Source: an uncultured Bacteroidales bacterium (GTDB lineage: Bacteria > Bacteroidota > Bacteroidia > Bacteroidales > Paludibacteraceae). From it: a DNA stretch of 64,000 bases. The stretch is taken from NCBI GenBank assembly GCA_937891975.1, contig CALAUA010000001.1, forward strand, positions 13,560-77,559, written 5' to 3'. Below are positions 32,793 to 42,099 of the stretch, in pieces. The notes under the pieces were generated by a model. It saw only the letters and a program-made list of their open reading frames with translations. It had not been told where the DNA came from and did not search any database. How positions within the stretch are numbered: the first letter of the stretch is position 1; each line of letters begins with the position of its first letter. The position numbers and the translations under genes are program-made.

Positions 32793-35135
32793 TTAATGTG
32801 CTTGGAGCCAGTTGGTACCGACACCGCAGTCAGCAATGAGAGGTACGGTGAGATGTACTACATTCTGCATCTCACTAACCACTATTTCACGAACCTTATC
32901 CACCTCATTTTGAGGGACATTGAAGTTCAACTCATCGTGCACCTGCATAATCATTTGTGCCTTTAGTCCCTCCTCTTTCAAGCGTCGATGGATAGTGACC
33001 ATTGCCATCTTGATGATATCCGCAGCTGTGCCTTGGATAGGAGAATTGACTGCGTTGCGCTCGGCAAAAGAGCGAACCGTAGCATTATGTGACAAGATAT
33101 CAGGGAGATAGCGTTTGCGACCAAAGAGCGTAACCGCATAGCCCTGTTCACGAGCGAGTTGCTTTTGATGTTCAATATAATCAATCACGCCTGGGAAAGC
33201 TGCAAAATAGCCGTCGATGAGTGCTTTTGCCTCGGAACGAGAGCAGTCGAGTTGCTGAGCCAAGCCAAAGGCAGAAATACCATAAATAATTCCAAAATTA
33301 GCCGTTTTGGCTTGTCGGCGTTGGTCTTTTGTTACTTCTTCGAGAGGAACATTGAAGATTTTAGCCGCAGTTGCTGCATGGATATCTTGCCCAGATCGGA
33401 ATGCCTCAACAAGATGTGGGTCCTGTGAGAAATGTGCCATAAGGCGAAGTTCAATCTGCGAATAATCGGCAGAGAGGAAGAGGCAACCCTCATCAGGGAT
33501 GACTGCCTGGCGAATGAGTTGTCCACGTTCGGAACGAATCGGAAGATTCTGAAGATTAGGGTTGGAGGAGGAGAGTCGTCCCGTAGCCGTAACTGTTTGG
33601 TTATAAGTAGTATGAATCTTGCCAGTAGCAGGATTAATATACGTTGGCAGAGCAGAGATATAGGTAGAAATGAGTTTCTTGAGTTCGCGGTAAGCGAGAA
33701 TCATTCCTACCACAGGATGCTTAGGTTTGAGGGCAAGCAGTACCTCCTCGGAAGTAGAGTACTGTCCGTTCTTGGATTTTTTCGCCTTGGCATCGAGCTG
33801 AAGTTGATCAAAAAGCACCTCACCTACTTGCTTTGGCGAATTGATATTGAAGGTTGTTGAGGCAGATGTATATATCTGCTGCTCAAGGGTTTGCAATTCC
33901 TCATTGAGTTGAGTTTCCGCCTGCTTGAGCATAGGTACATCAATGCGTACACCCGCCTGCTCCATCTCGCGAAGGATGGCGGAAAGTGGCAGTTCTACCT
34001 CTTGGTAGAGGTTCCAAAGCGAAGAATCAGCCTTCAGCGCGTCCCAGTTTATCGGTTGGTTAGGATTGAAAGCTACTTCAGGGTTCAACAAATAACTTAC
34101 TAGCCGTCCCTCTACCGAATCACTTGTATCGTTCGGTAAGCCTTCGGTATCGTTTCGGAGTGGTAACGGAGTGGTCTCGGGATTGATAGATGCAAAGAGG
34201 TCAAGAGTAGCTTCGGGCTTCGTTGATTTTTTGGAGCCTACCCCTGTCCTCCCTGAAGGGATGGAGCTTTGTGCAATAGGAGCTTGTTTAAGCAGAGAAT
34301 TGAACTCAAGTTCACGGTAAATTGGAGCAAGTAAATCCCAGTTTCGTTCCTGATAAACAAGCGATTGTGCATCAAAATCAATTGGGACATCAGTTTTGAT
34401 TGTAGCCAAGAAACGTGAGAAACGAATATCCTCCACTTGCTCCTGCACTTTGCGTTGAAGGGCACCCTTTAGTTGGTCGGTATTGGCAAGCAGATTATCA
34501 ATAGAGCCGAACTGCTGCAAAAGTTGCACAGCCGTCTTCTCTCCCACTCCTTTACAGCCAGGGATATTATCACTGCTATCTCCCATTAGTCCGAGCAAAT
34601 CAATTACTTGCAATTGATTTTGTAAGCCATATTTTTCGCACACCTCTTGCGGTCCGAGTTTTTCAAATCCACCCGAATGCCGAGGGCGATACATGAAGAT
34701 ATGGTCAGTAACCAACTGTCCATAGTCCTTATCTGGCGTCGCCATATAGACTTCGAACCCCTCTTTGGCCGCTTTATGAGCTAGTGTACCTATCACATCA
34801 TCTGCCTCATAGCCAGGCACTTCGATTACGGGTACGTTCATTGCCTGAAGAATTTGCTTGATACGTGGTACAGCCCAACGTATATCCTCGGGTGTCTCTT
34901 GTCGTTGCGCCTTGTATTGCTCGAATGCCTCGTGACGGAAAGTAGGACCTGCAGGGTCAAAACCTACTGCTATATGGCTAGGTTTGAGTCGCTTAAGCAA
35001 ATCCTCAAAAGTAATAATAAAACCAAAAATAGCAGACGTATTCTCTCCGCGAGAATTCATGCGCGGTGCACGAATAAAAGCGTAATACGCGCGGTAAATC
35101 ATCGCGTAAGCATCTATGAGGAGAAGGGTTTTCAT
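32793..35135 (-). CDS. polA: DNA polymerase I, lacking most of the 3'-5' exonuclease domain
   Basis: 780 aa, about 150 shorter than the usual ~930. The 5'-nuclease domain is intact (1-~285; 'VGFDPAGPTFRHEAF', 'DLLGLMGDSSDNIPGCKGVG'). The polymerase domain is intact (~375-780; motif A 'SADYSQIELRLMAHFS', motif B 'RRQAKTANFGIIYG', motif C 'MQVHDELNF'). Between them, where an FDxET-type proofreading domain of ~190 residues belongs, there are only ~90 residues: a repeat-derived linker ('SSIPSGRTGVGSKKS', ~291-302), low-complexity sequence and a remnant 'VSYLLNPE'. The enzyme should fill gaps and process Okazaki fragments without proofreading. Confidence 0.95.
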   Translation of the reverse strand: MKTLLLIDAYAMIYRAYYAFIRAPRMNSRGENTSAIFGFIITFEDLLKRLKPSHIAVGFDPAGPTFRHEAFEQYKAQRQETPEDIRWAVPRIKQILQAMNVPVIEVPGYEADDVIGTLAHKAAKEGFEVYMATPDKDYGQLVTDHIFMYRPRHSGGFEKLGPQEVCEKYGLQNQLQVIDLLGLMGDSSDNIPGCKGVGEKTAVQLLQQFGSIDNLLANTDQLKGALQRKVQEQVEDIRFSRFLATIKTDVPIDFDAQSLVYQERNWDLLAPIYRELEFNSLLKQAPIAQSSIPSGRTGVGSKKSTKPEATLDLFASINPETTPLPLRNDTEGLPNDTSDSVEGRLVSYLLNPEVAFNPNQPINWDALKADSSLWNLYQEVELPLSAILREMEQAGVRIDVPMLKQAETQLNEELQTLEQQIYTSASTTFNINSPKQVGEVLFDQLQLDAKAKKSKNGQYSTSEEVLLALKPKHPVVGMILAYRELKKLISTYISALPTYINPATGKIHTTYNQTVTATGRLSSSNPNLQNLPIRSERGQLIRQAVIPDEGCLFLSADYSQIELRLMAHFSQDPHLVEAFRSGQDIHAATAAKIFNVPLEEVTKDQRRQAKTANFGIIYGISAFGLAQQLDCSRSEAKALIDGYFAAFPGVIDYIEHQKQLAREQGYAVTLFGRKRYLPDILSHNATVRSFAERNAVNSPIQGTAADIIKMAMVTIHRRLKEEGLKAQMIMQVHDELNFNVPQNEVDKVREIVVSEMQNVVHLTVPLIADCGVGTNWLQAH
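34234..34267 (+). repeat. GC-rich dispersed palindrome inside polA linker
   Basis: GAGCCTACCCCTGTCC then TCCCTGAAGGGATGGAG; in frame at the junction where the proofreading domain is missing. Confidence 0.8.
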
Positions 35136-35164
35136 TATTCGAATTATGAATTAAGAATTTTGAA

Positions 35165-35827
35165 TTACCAAGCAATAGGAGATTGTCCGTGTTGCTGAAG
35201 GTAAGCATTGGCTTGCGAAAAATGTCCGCAGCCAATAAATCCGCGATACGCACTCAGCGGGCTGGGATGAACAGCCGTTAAGACTAAATGACGACGTCGG
35301 TCAATGAATTGCCCTTTGCGTTGTGCATAACTACCCCAAAGCATAAAGACAATATTTTCTCGCTGATTATTAAGCGCTAGAATAGCCGCATCAGTGAGTT
35401 CTTCCCAGCCTTTACCTTGGTGGCTACCTGCACGATGCGCCTCTACCGTAAGCGTTGCATTGAGCAAAAGCACACCTTGCTCTGCCCAATGGGTAAGATT
35501 GCCAGAAGTAGGGATAGACTTGCCAAGATCGCGATGAAGTTCTTTGTATATATTCTCCAACGAAGGTGGGATACGTACCCCATCTTGCACAGAGAAGCAC
35601 AACCCATGTGCCTGATTTACATCGTGATATGGGTCTTGACCAATAATAACGACACGTACCTTATCAAATGGGCACAAGTCGAACGCACGGAAAATCTGCC
35701 CCGCAGGAGGAAAACATTGCGTAGTACGATAGGCTTGGCGCACAAAATCGGTAAGCAACTCGAAATACGGCTTGTCAAATTCGGGTTGCAACACTTGTCG
35801 CCAACTCTCGTCAATACGCACGTTCAT
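35165..35827 (-). CDS. ung: Uracil-DNA glycosylase, family 1
   Basis: 220 aa, normal length. Water-activating loop 'VIIGQDPYHDVNQAHGLCFS', 'VLLLNATLTV' and the Leu-loop 'HPSPLSAYRGF' are all present. It removes uracil from DNA as the first step of base excision repair. The 29-nt gap to polA holds an AATTC-rich repeat. Confidence 0.97.
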   Translation of the reverse strand: MNVRIDESWRQVLQPEFDKPYFELLTDFVRQAYRTTQCFPPAGQIFRAFDLCPFDKVRVVIIGQDPYHDVNQAHGLCFSVQDGVRIPPSLENIYKELHRDLGKSIPTSGNLTHWAEQGVLLLNATLTVEAHRAGSHQGKGWEELTDAAILALNNQRENIVFMLWGSYAQRKGQFIDRRRHLVLTAVHPSPLSAYRGFIGCGHFSQANAYLQQHGQSPIAW

Positions 35828-35872
35828 GGAGGGAATGTAAGAAACGTTTCAGAAATTTAATAGTGCAGATGG

Positions 35873-36979
35873 TTAGTCTTTGAGGATAAGCATCGCATCG
35901 CCATAATCACCAAAGCGATACCCCTCTTTAACTGCCTCCTTGTATGCCTTCATCACTACATCGTGCTCGCCAAAAGCAGCCACCATCATTAGTTGGGATG
36001 ATAGCGGCATATAGAAATTGACAAAGAAAGCATTCGCCACAGTGAAATCATAAGGCGGATAAATAAACTTGTTGGTCCATCCTTCATATGCCTTAATTTG
36101 TCCGTTGGTACCTACCACGTGCTCCAAAGCACGCATTACTTCAGTACCTACTGCACATACTCGCTTGTTTGCAGCATGAGCTTTCTCTACCGCTTCTACT
36201 AATTGAGGAGAAATACTGATTTGCTCACTTTCCACTTTGTGTTTGGACAAATCCTCCACATCTACGGACTTGAAGTTGCCCAATCCCATGTGCGATGTGA
36301 GTGTATAGGTATTGACACCACGAATCTCAAGACGTTTGAGTAGATTCTTGGAGAAATGCATACCTGCAGCAGGTGCGGCTACAGCACCTATCTTGTCAGC
36401 AAATACAGTTTGATAGCGTTCCTCATCCATCTCGTCCACTGGCAAATCACCAAATACCTCCTCGTATTTCTCGAGAGTTTCCTCGTCCATCGGACGATGA
36501 ATATATTTAGGCAGAGGTGTCACACCCATAGCATAGAGATGTTGAACAAAGTCATCTCCCTCATAATCAGTCAGAAATCGCAGAGTACGACCACGTGATG
36601 TAGTATTGTCAATAACCTCTGCAACAATGGTAGCATCTTCATCAAAGAAGAGTTTATTGCCAATACGAATCTTACGAGCAGGATCCACTAGCACATCCCA
36701 ATAGCGGTTCTCATGTTGCAATTCACGCAACAAAAACACCTCAATATTGGCCAATGTCTTCTCCTTCTGGGCGTACAAACGCGCAGGAAAAACCTTCGTA
36801 TCATTAGCAATAACTAAATCATCTTCATCAAAATACGAAGCCAAATCGTTCATCATCTTGTGCTCGATTTTTCCCGTTTTTGAATGCAATACCAACAATC
36901 GCGCTTCGTCGCGGAAACGGCTTGGAAACTGAGCAATCTGCTCCTCAGGTAATTTGAATTTGAAGTTACTTAATTTCAT
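35873..36979 (-). CDS. queA: S-adenosylmethionine:tRNA ribosyltransferase-isomerase
   Basis: 368 aa. 'MKLSNFKFKLPEEQIAQFP' start, 'RDEARLLVLH', 'VIANDTKVFPARL', 'AAPAAGMHFSKNLL' and the C-terminal 'YPPYDFTVANAFFVNFYMPLS' are family hallmarks. It adds the epoxycyclopentane part in queuosine synthesis on tRNA. Its start overlaps the truB end by 14 nt, so two tRNA modification genes are coupled. Confidence 0.97.
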   Translation of the reverse strand: MKLSNFKFKLPEEQIAQFPSRFRDEARLLVLHSKTGKIEHKMMNDLASYFDEDDLVIANDTKVFPARLYAQKEKTLANIEVFLLRELQHENRYWDVLVDPARKIRIGNKLFFDEDATIVAEVIDNTTSRGRTLRFLTDYEGDDFVQHLYAMGVTPLPKYIHRPMDEETLEKYEEVFGDLPVDEMDEERYQTVFADKIGAVAAPAAGMHFSKNLLKRLEIRGVNTYTLTSHMGLGNFKSVDVEDLSKHKVESEQISISPQLVEAVEKAHAANKRVCAVGTEVMRALEHVVGTNGQIKAYEGWTNKFIYPPYDFTVANAFFVNFYMPLSSQLMMVAAFGEHDVVMKAYKEAVKEGYRFGDYGDAMLILKD

Positions 36980-37661
36980 TGTCTATCAAAGTTGTAAATT
37001 GTTCAAATGTCATACAATCCTCAACACGGATATCCCCCACTCTCGTTCGGCGCAACGCGATCAAATGTGCACCACTATCAAGTTTCCGACCAATATCACG
37101 TGCCAAAGCGCGGATATAAGTGCCTTTGGAACATACAATACGTAATGTCAACTGCATTGTCACTGCATTAAACTCTTGTATCTCAATCTCATCAATGACA
37201 AGCAGTTTAGCTTTCAGTTCAACTTCTGCACCTTGACGTGCGAGTTTATATGCTCGCTTCCCATCCACTTTCACCGCAGAAAAAATGGGTGGTACTTGCC
37301 ATTGTTCACCCTCAAAAGAAGGAATCACCTTATCTATCAACGCGCGCGTAATATGCTCCGTAGGATAGGTGGCGTCAATCTCTTTTTCGAGGTCAAAACT
37401 CGGAGTAGTCGCTCCTAACTGCAGGGTAGCAACATACTCTTTCTGATGGGCTTGCAGTTGGTCTATTAGTTTAGTTTTCTTACCAGTACACACAACCACT
37501 ACCCCTGTAGCTAGAGGATCTAGCGTACCCGAATGTCCTACTTTGAGTTTCTTAACTCCCAAGCGATTGCACAATAGCCATCTCGCCTTTCCTACCACAT
37601 CAAAGCTAGTCCAGCGATAGGGTTTGTCAAATGCCAATATCTCCCCCTCAACAAAGTCCAT
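36966..37661 (-). CDS. truB: tRNA pseudouridine-55 synthase
   Basis: 231 aa from ATG 37661 (MDFVEGEILAFDKPYRW). 'KVGHSGTLDPLATGVVVVC' contains the catalytic Asp, with 'PPIFSAVKVDGKRAYKLAR' and 'IVCSKGTYIRALARDIG' following. It modifies U55 of the T arm. It overlaps uppP upstream and queA downstream by 14 nt each, a tightly packed operon. Confidence 0.97.
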   Translation of the reverse strand: MDFVEGEILAFDKPYRWTSFDVVGKARWLLCNRLGVKKLKVGHSGTLDPLATGVVVVCTGKKTKLIDQLQAHQKEYVATLQLGATTPSFDLEKEIDATYPTEHITRALIDKVIPSFEGEQWQVPPIFSAVKVDGKRAYKLARQGAEVELKAKLLVIDEIEIQEFNAVTMQLTLRIVCSKGTYIRALARDIGRKLDSGAHLIALRRTRVGDIRVEDCMTFEQFTTLIDNEIK

Positions 37662-38454
37662 ACACAATGGCAAACACACCTGCGCACAAGCAGTATATAG
37701 CAAAATATATCAATTTTTGGCGGCGCACAATGTTAATCATGAATTTACATGCTAAACAGCCAGAAACGAATGCTGCTATGAAACCCACTGACATAGGCAA
37801 CACACCTAATGAACTACTCACCTCACCTTGCAAAAGATCAAGAAGTTCGAGCAATGCTTCGCCCAAAATAGGGATTAATACCATTAAGAAAGAGAACTTG
37901 GTTACACTCTCTTTCTTAACGCCACACAGCAGTCCTGTAGCAATCGTAGTGCCACTACGACTTAGCCCTGGTAAGACGGCTACCGCTTGCGCAAGACCAA
38001 TGATAATGGCATCTTTATAACCCACCTCATGTCCTTGACCTGCACGACGTTTGCTAAGCAATTCGCTAGTATAGAGTAATATGGCTGTTATGCACAAACA
38101 AATACCAACTAGCAATAAGCCGCTACCAAAGATACTCTCAACTTGGTCTTTGAAAAACACTCCCACAATGAAAACAGGAATCATTGATACAAGAATCATC
38201 ACAACATAATTCTTATCTTCGTTCCACTTTAAGGTGGTAAATGTGCCCTTGAATAGCTGCGCAACCTCCCGCCAAAGAACAACCAAAGTAGATAACACGG
38301 TAGCAGTATGTACCGCTATCGCGAAAGTCAAATTATCTTCTCCTGCGGTACCAAGTAGTGCTTGACCTATCTCAAGGTGCCCAGATGAAGAAACAGGAAG
38401 AAACTCTGTAAGCCCCTGAATTACCCCTAATAACAAAGCTTCCCACCAACTCAT
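37648..38454 (-). CDS. uppP: Undecaprenyl-diphosphatase
   Basis: 268 aa, about eight membrane helices. 'GVIQGLTEFLPVSSSGHLEIG' (~10-30) and 'AVLPGLSRSGTTIATGLLCG' (~160) carry the two catalytic loops of BacA/UppP. It recycles the C55 lipid carrier made by UppS (18735-19475). It overlaps the DUF3098 gene by 4 nt and truB by 14 nt. Confidence 0.97.
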   Translation of the reverse strand: MSWWEALLLGVIQGLTEFLPVSSSGHLEIGQALLGTAGEDNLTFAIAVHTATVLSTLVVLWREVAQLFKGTFTTLKWNEDKNYVVMILVSMIPVFIVGVFFKDQVESIFGSGLLLVGICLCITAILLYTSELLSKRRAGQGHEVGYKDAIIIGLAQAVAVLPGLSRSGTTIATGLLCGVKKESVTKFSFLMVLIPILGEALLELLDLLQGEVSSSLGVLPMSVGFIAAFVSGCLACKFMINIVRRQKLIYFAIYCLCAGVFAIVYGLC

Positions 38455-38669
38455 TTTTTGCGAGGTTTATATAGAATTGCAAAAATCATAACAACAAACC
38501 CAAATAATGCTATCATCGGACCTACTGTGATTCGACGAAAAGAAAATATATCTGGGTTATATACATCTGCTCCACTGGGAGCACCTACCATCAAGGCAAA
38601 GCCTACAACTATAACCACCAAGCTAATAGCAACCAAGATGGCGTTGAATTTCGGAAGATTAAATCTCAT
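38451..38669 (-). CDS. DUF3098 small membrane protein
   Basis: 72 aa with two membrane helices ('ILVAISLVVIVVGFALMVG' and 'MIALFGFVVMIFAIL') around 'FSFRRITVGP'. DUF3098 genes sit between ftsX and uppP in many Bacteroidetes, as here; no function is established. It overlaps ftsX by 11 nt and uppP by 4 nt. Confidence 0.9.
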   Translation of the reverse strand: MRFNLPKFNAILVAISLVVIVVGFALMVGAPSGADVYNPDIFSFRRITVGPMIALFGFVVMIFAILYKPRKK

Positions 38670-39519
38670 ATAACTTATTTGTTTTCATGCGAATATACCT
38701 ATTTGTTGCTGTCAAAGAAGCTAAGAATGTGATCAACACTCCTGTAAACAAAACAACAGCCACAAGCAATAGAATATTCATTTTAGTCAACGGGAACAAC
38801 ATGATTCCCAAACGATTTGCGCAATAATAATATGCTAATGCCAACATACCACATGCCACAACAGATGCCTCAACTCCCATGAGTATATTGCGACGGATAA
38901 ACGGCCACTTAATCACCCATGGAGTAGCACCAACAAGGCGCATAGTATTGATTAAGAAACGCTTAGAATAGACTTGTAACTGAATGGTATTACTTATCAA
39001 TACCAAAGCAATCACCAGCAAAGCCAAAGCTATTATCAATAAAATCAAAGATGCCTCACCCAAATTTTTATCCAATGTATTTAAGATATCTTCTTGATAA
39101 ATAACCTTATCCACATAGGGAAGCGTCAATAATTGTTGCTCTATTTGAGCAACGCTATCCGCCTGCACATAAGAGGCTTTCAAATGCACCTCAAACGCAT
39201 CGGTCAAAGGATTATATCCTAAAAACTTTTGAGGATCCTCTCCAAGATTATTAATATGTTCCTGTAATGCTTCTTCCTTGGATATATAGCGAGAATCTAA
39301 AGCATATGGTGCGCTTGCCATGAGACGTTGCATGCGATTTATCTCATCCGCAGTCGATTCCTCTTGTAAGACAATTGTCAATACAACGTTTTCGCGCACA
39401 TAACGAACCAACTCGCGCGCTGACATCAGCATCACACACTCTAATCCTACCAAAAACAATACCAACGAAATAGATATCGTTGTGGTAAAATGCATATTAA
39501 AAATACTGCGATTTTTCAT
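38659..39519 (-). CDS. ftsX: Cell division protein FtsX
   Basis: 286 aa. One N-terminal membrane helix, a periplasmic domain with 'YISKEEALQEHINNLGEDP' and 'LTDAFEVHLKA', then three membrane helices with 'NTIQLQVYSKRFLINTMRLVGA'. This is the FtsX permease of the FtsEX complex, which controls septal peptidoglycan hydrolases. No ftsE gene is adjacent. The gldN gene ends 49 nt upstream. Confidence 0.92.
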   Translation of the reverse strand: MKNRSIFNMHFTTTISISLVLFLVGLECVMLMSARELVRYVRENVVLTIVLQEESTADEINRMQRLMASAPYALDSRYISKEEALQEHINNLGEDPQKFLGYNPLTDAFEVHLKASYVQADSVAQIEQQLLTLPYVDKVIYQEDILNTLDKNLGEASLILLIIALALLVIALVLISNTIQLQVYSKRFLINTMRLVGATPWVIKWPFIRRNILMGVEASVVACGMLALAYYYCANRLGIMLFPLTKMNILLLVAVVLFTGVLITFLASLTATNRYIRMKTNKLYEI

Positions 39520-39568
39520 TATATGGAAGAAAGGGCAGGTGATGTCACCCGCCCCAAGTAATCATTTA

Positions 39569-40501
39569 TCAATATTCCCACAAATCTTGTTCGGCACTCA
39601 ACAACTCCCATTCGATACGTTCTTGTTCTTTCTTAATATCCTCAGGGGTAGTCGCAATCTCTGGTATCATACGACCATATACATTATTGGCACCAACAAT
39701 ATAAGAGGTGTACATCTTTTGTGCAAAGAAATCATCAAACGTCACACGCTTGGTGTCATTACCGCGAGGTGTAACATACTGTTGCGCCATGTATGGACGG
39801 AAGGCATCAAATGGCACCCAGAATAAGATTTGACCATAAATAGCATCCATAATAGGCATATCCTCATAATATGTCACATTATCTGAATGCATAGGTGCAA
39901 TAGCAAGGATTTTGGAGAACATGCGTGAATAATGTTTATCGAAGAATACAATCTCTTGAATCATATACTTCAACTGATTACGCACAAAATTCTCATATGA
40001 GTATCCATTGAAACTCATTGCATCTGTGATAGAGTCATAGTTGAGAAGCATGTACTCTGATGTGGCAATATTACCATCGCCCACACCTTCACGGTCTGTA
40101 TTCAAAATGGTAGGAATCAATTCCTTAGGCATCGCACCTAAATTAAAATAAGGTTTGATATCGCCTACTGTATTCGATTTCTCATACACTGGCATTCCCT
40201 TTTCTATCGCACGCAACATGGTACGGAACAAAGAACTATATTGAGGATCCTCAGAAGTAAGAGGAGTATATAGTTGATAATTTTGCTTCAAACGCATATC
40301 CACGATTCGATAGACAACGCGAGACCAAACCACATCATCTGCACGATGTGCAATATTGACCAACGTATCAGAAGACTCTTGCAACTCTTGAGTTTCTAAA
40401 CGGACAATACCCATATCGTCAAAAAATGAATTCACCTGATGTTGTGCATAACTCATCATGCTAGTCAACATCACAAACGCCAAAATACTAATCTTCTTCA
40501 T
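39569..40501 (-). CDS. gldN: T9SS component GldN/PorN
   Basis: 310 aa with a signal peptide (MKKISILAFVMLTSMMSYAQ). 'VVWSRVVYRIVDMRLKQNYQLYTP' region, 'LFRTMLRAIEKGMPVYE' and 'DAIYGQILFWVPFDAFRPYMA' are typical. GldN with the lipoprotein GldK forms the periplasmic ring of the type IX system. It is the last gene of the gldKLMN block. Confidence 0.95.
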   Translation of the reverse strand: MKKISILAFVMLTSMMSYAQHQVNSFFDDMGIVRLETQELQESSDTLVNIAHRADDVVWSRVVYRIVDMRLKQNYQLYTPLTSEDPQYSSLFRTMLRAIEKGMPVYEKSNTVGDIKPYFNLGAMPKELIPTILNTDREGVGDGNIATSEYMLLNYDSITDAMSFNGYSYENFVRNQLKYMIQEIVFFDKHYSRMFSKILAIAPMHSDNVTYYEDMPIMDAIYGQILFWVPFDAFRPYMAQQYVTPRGNDTKRVTFDDFFAQKMYTSYIVGANNVYGRMIPEIATTPEDIKKEQERIEWELLSAEQDLWEY

Positions 40502-40509
40502 AATACGTA

Positions 40510-42060
40510 TTAATTTAATTCTATTGGCAAACCACGAAGTTGAATCTCTTTACCATCGGGACCTTTTGCCTTAATATACATCAAGTTTATCGTGTTACCT
40601 TGTTTCAGTTTTTTTATGGCAGCCAACGTCTTATCATCAAAGTGATCACCTTTAACGGACAATGATGCTCCGGTTGGCAACTTCACTTGGAATCCAACTA
40701 TATCAAACTTTGCCTGAACCAAACCATCCGCACCATAAGATGCTACTAGCTTGTTCTTAGGATTAATCAGTTGAGCGCGAGGGATACGCATCTCATCTGT
40801 TGGCACTCCATTAATCTCAAAGTAAGCATCTGGACGAGGTAAATTCTTGACGCGGTACGTATGTGAGCCCATCAACATATCCTTGTCATTCAGATGAGCA
40901 TATACCTCAATATTCAGTTGATCTGCAGAATTTGCCTTTGGTTTGATTATCCATAAACCATTTGTAGAAGTAACATCCGCTTGATTACACTTAACCACCA
41001 AAGAGTGGGAACTTACACCTGGTACAGATACGGAAAATGGATTATCATAGCCACGATACATAATATTCAAGTCCATATTCGAAACCGTTGCACTAGGTTC
41101 ACCGACTGTATAAGAGCGCTCAAAATTGATATATTGCATCACACCTTGTTGATCCATATAACCAATTCTACCAGTTAGTTTTTGCGGTCCAACAGTAGTA
41201 GTGATTACCTCATATATACCATTCTTATTCAACTTCTGACCATTAACATAATATTCAGGTACACTCGTGGAGTCTATCGCTGCAAGAATAATTTGAGCAG
41301 TAAACTTGTTTCCCTTCACCACATAATCTGCAGAAGGAATCACATAAGCACTAAACTTGTTCACGCGCAAGTCTGTTGCATCTGTTTGCCCTAGCAAATA
41401 ACGTGCCGCACGACCTTCACAACGACGAATATCATTTTGCAACTTAGACAATACTGTAAGACATGCACATATTGGCATCTCGTTAAAGACTGAATTTTCC
41501 CAAGAGATTGAGTCACCTGATGTATTCACGCCACGAGGCGTGACAAACGTTTTGTTTATCTCTGCATCTAGTACAGGACTATGTCCCGTAACATCAATCA
41601 TAAACTCGCGATAGGCATTAATCTTGTCTTTCAAGATGAGTGCATGCCCTTCGTTGATAGCATATTGGTGGGGAACGTTGGTATCATCCTGCTTTTTCAC
41701 GTCACGAACACGTGCGTTGGTTTTTGCATCTTTACCATCAGCCAAGAGCACCATCTCATCCTTGAAATTTTGCACATATGCATAAAATTCTTCCGATGAT
41801 TGCTTCACCAACATCGCTTTGTCATACCATTCTTGAGTTTTCTCTGGATTTTGCTCCAAAGCAGCGTTGAATTGCGAGTAAATATCACGGTTACTTTCGT
41901 TGATAGTTGCAATCGTCTCATGCAAACTATCATCCACTTGAGTATAACCATTCAAGATGGCTGCACTGACGTTGAGCGCCAACATGGCGGTCAACACCAG
42001 ATACATCATACTTATCATTTTTTGTCTCGGGGTTTCCGGACAATTCTTTGCTCCACCCAT
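40510..42060 (-). CDS. gldM: T9SS component GldM/PorM
   Basis: 516 aa. A cytoplasmic N-terminus 'GGAKNCPETPRQKMISMMYLVLTAMLALNVS' holds the single membrane helix (~14-36), followed by four beta/helical periplasmic domains. GldM is the rotor shaft that couples the inner-membrane GldL motor to the GldKN ring. Eight nt separate it from gldN. Confidence 0.96.
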   Translation of the reverse strand: MGGAKNCPETPRQKMISMMYLVLTAMLALNVSAAILNGYTQVDDSLHETIATINESNRDIYSQFNAALEQNPEKTQEWYDKAMLVKQSSEEFYAYVQNFKDEMVLLADGKDAKTNARVRDVKKQDDTNVPHQYAINEGHALILKDKINAYREFMIDVTGHSPVLDAEINKTFVTPRGVNTSGDSISWENSVFNEMPICACLTVLSKLQNDIRRCEGRAARYLLGQTDATDLRVNKFSAYVIPSADYVVKGNKFTAQIILAAIDSTSVPEYYVNGQKLNKNGIYEVITTTVGPQKLTGRIGYMDQQGVMQYINFERSYTVGEPSATVSNMDLNIMYRGYDNPFSVSVPGVSSHSLVVKCNQADVTSTNGLWIIKPKANSADQLNIEVYAHLNDKDMLMGSHTYRVKNLPRPDAYFEINGVPTDEMRIPRAQLINPKNKLVASYGADGLVQAKFDIVGFQVKLPTGASLSVKGDHFDDKTLAAIKKLKQGNTINLMYIKAKGPDGKEIQLRGLPIELN

Positions 42061-42099
42061 ATATTATATATATAATAAAGGAATAACGCCGTCTATCTA

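Noticed and set aside
37080..37600. Frames inside truB on the other strand
   Set aside because: Shadow frames; truB motifs are complete on the minus strand.
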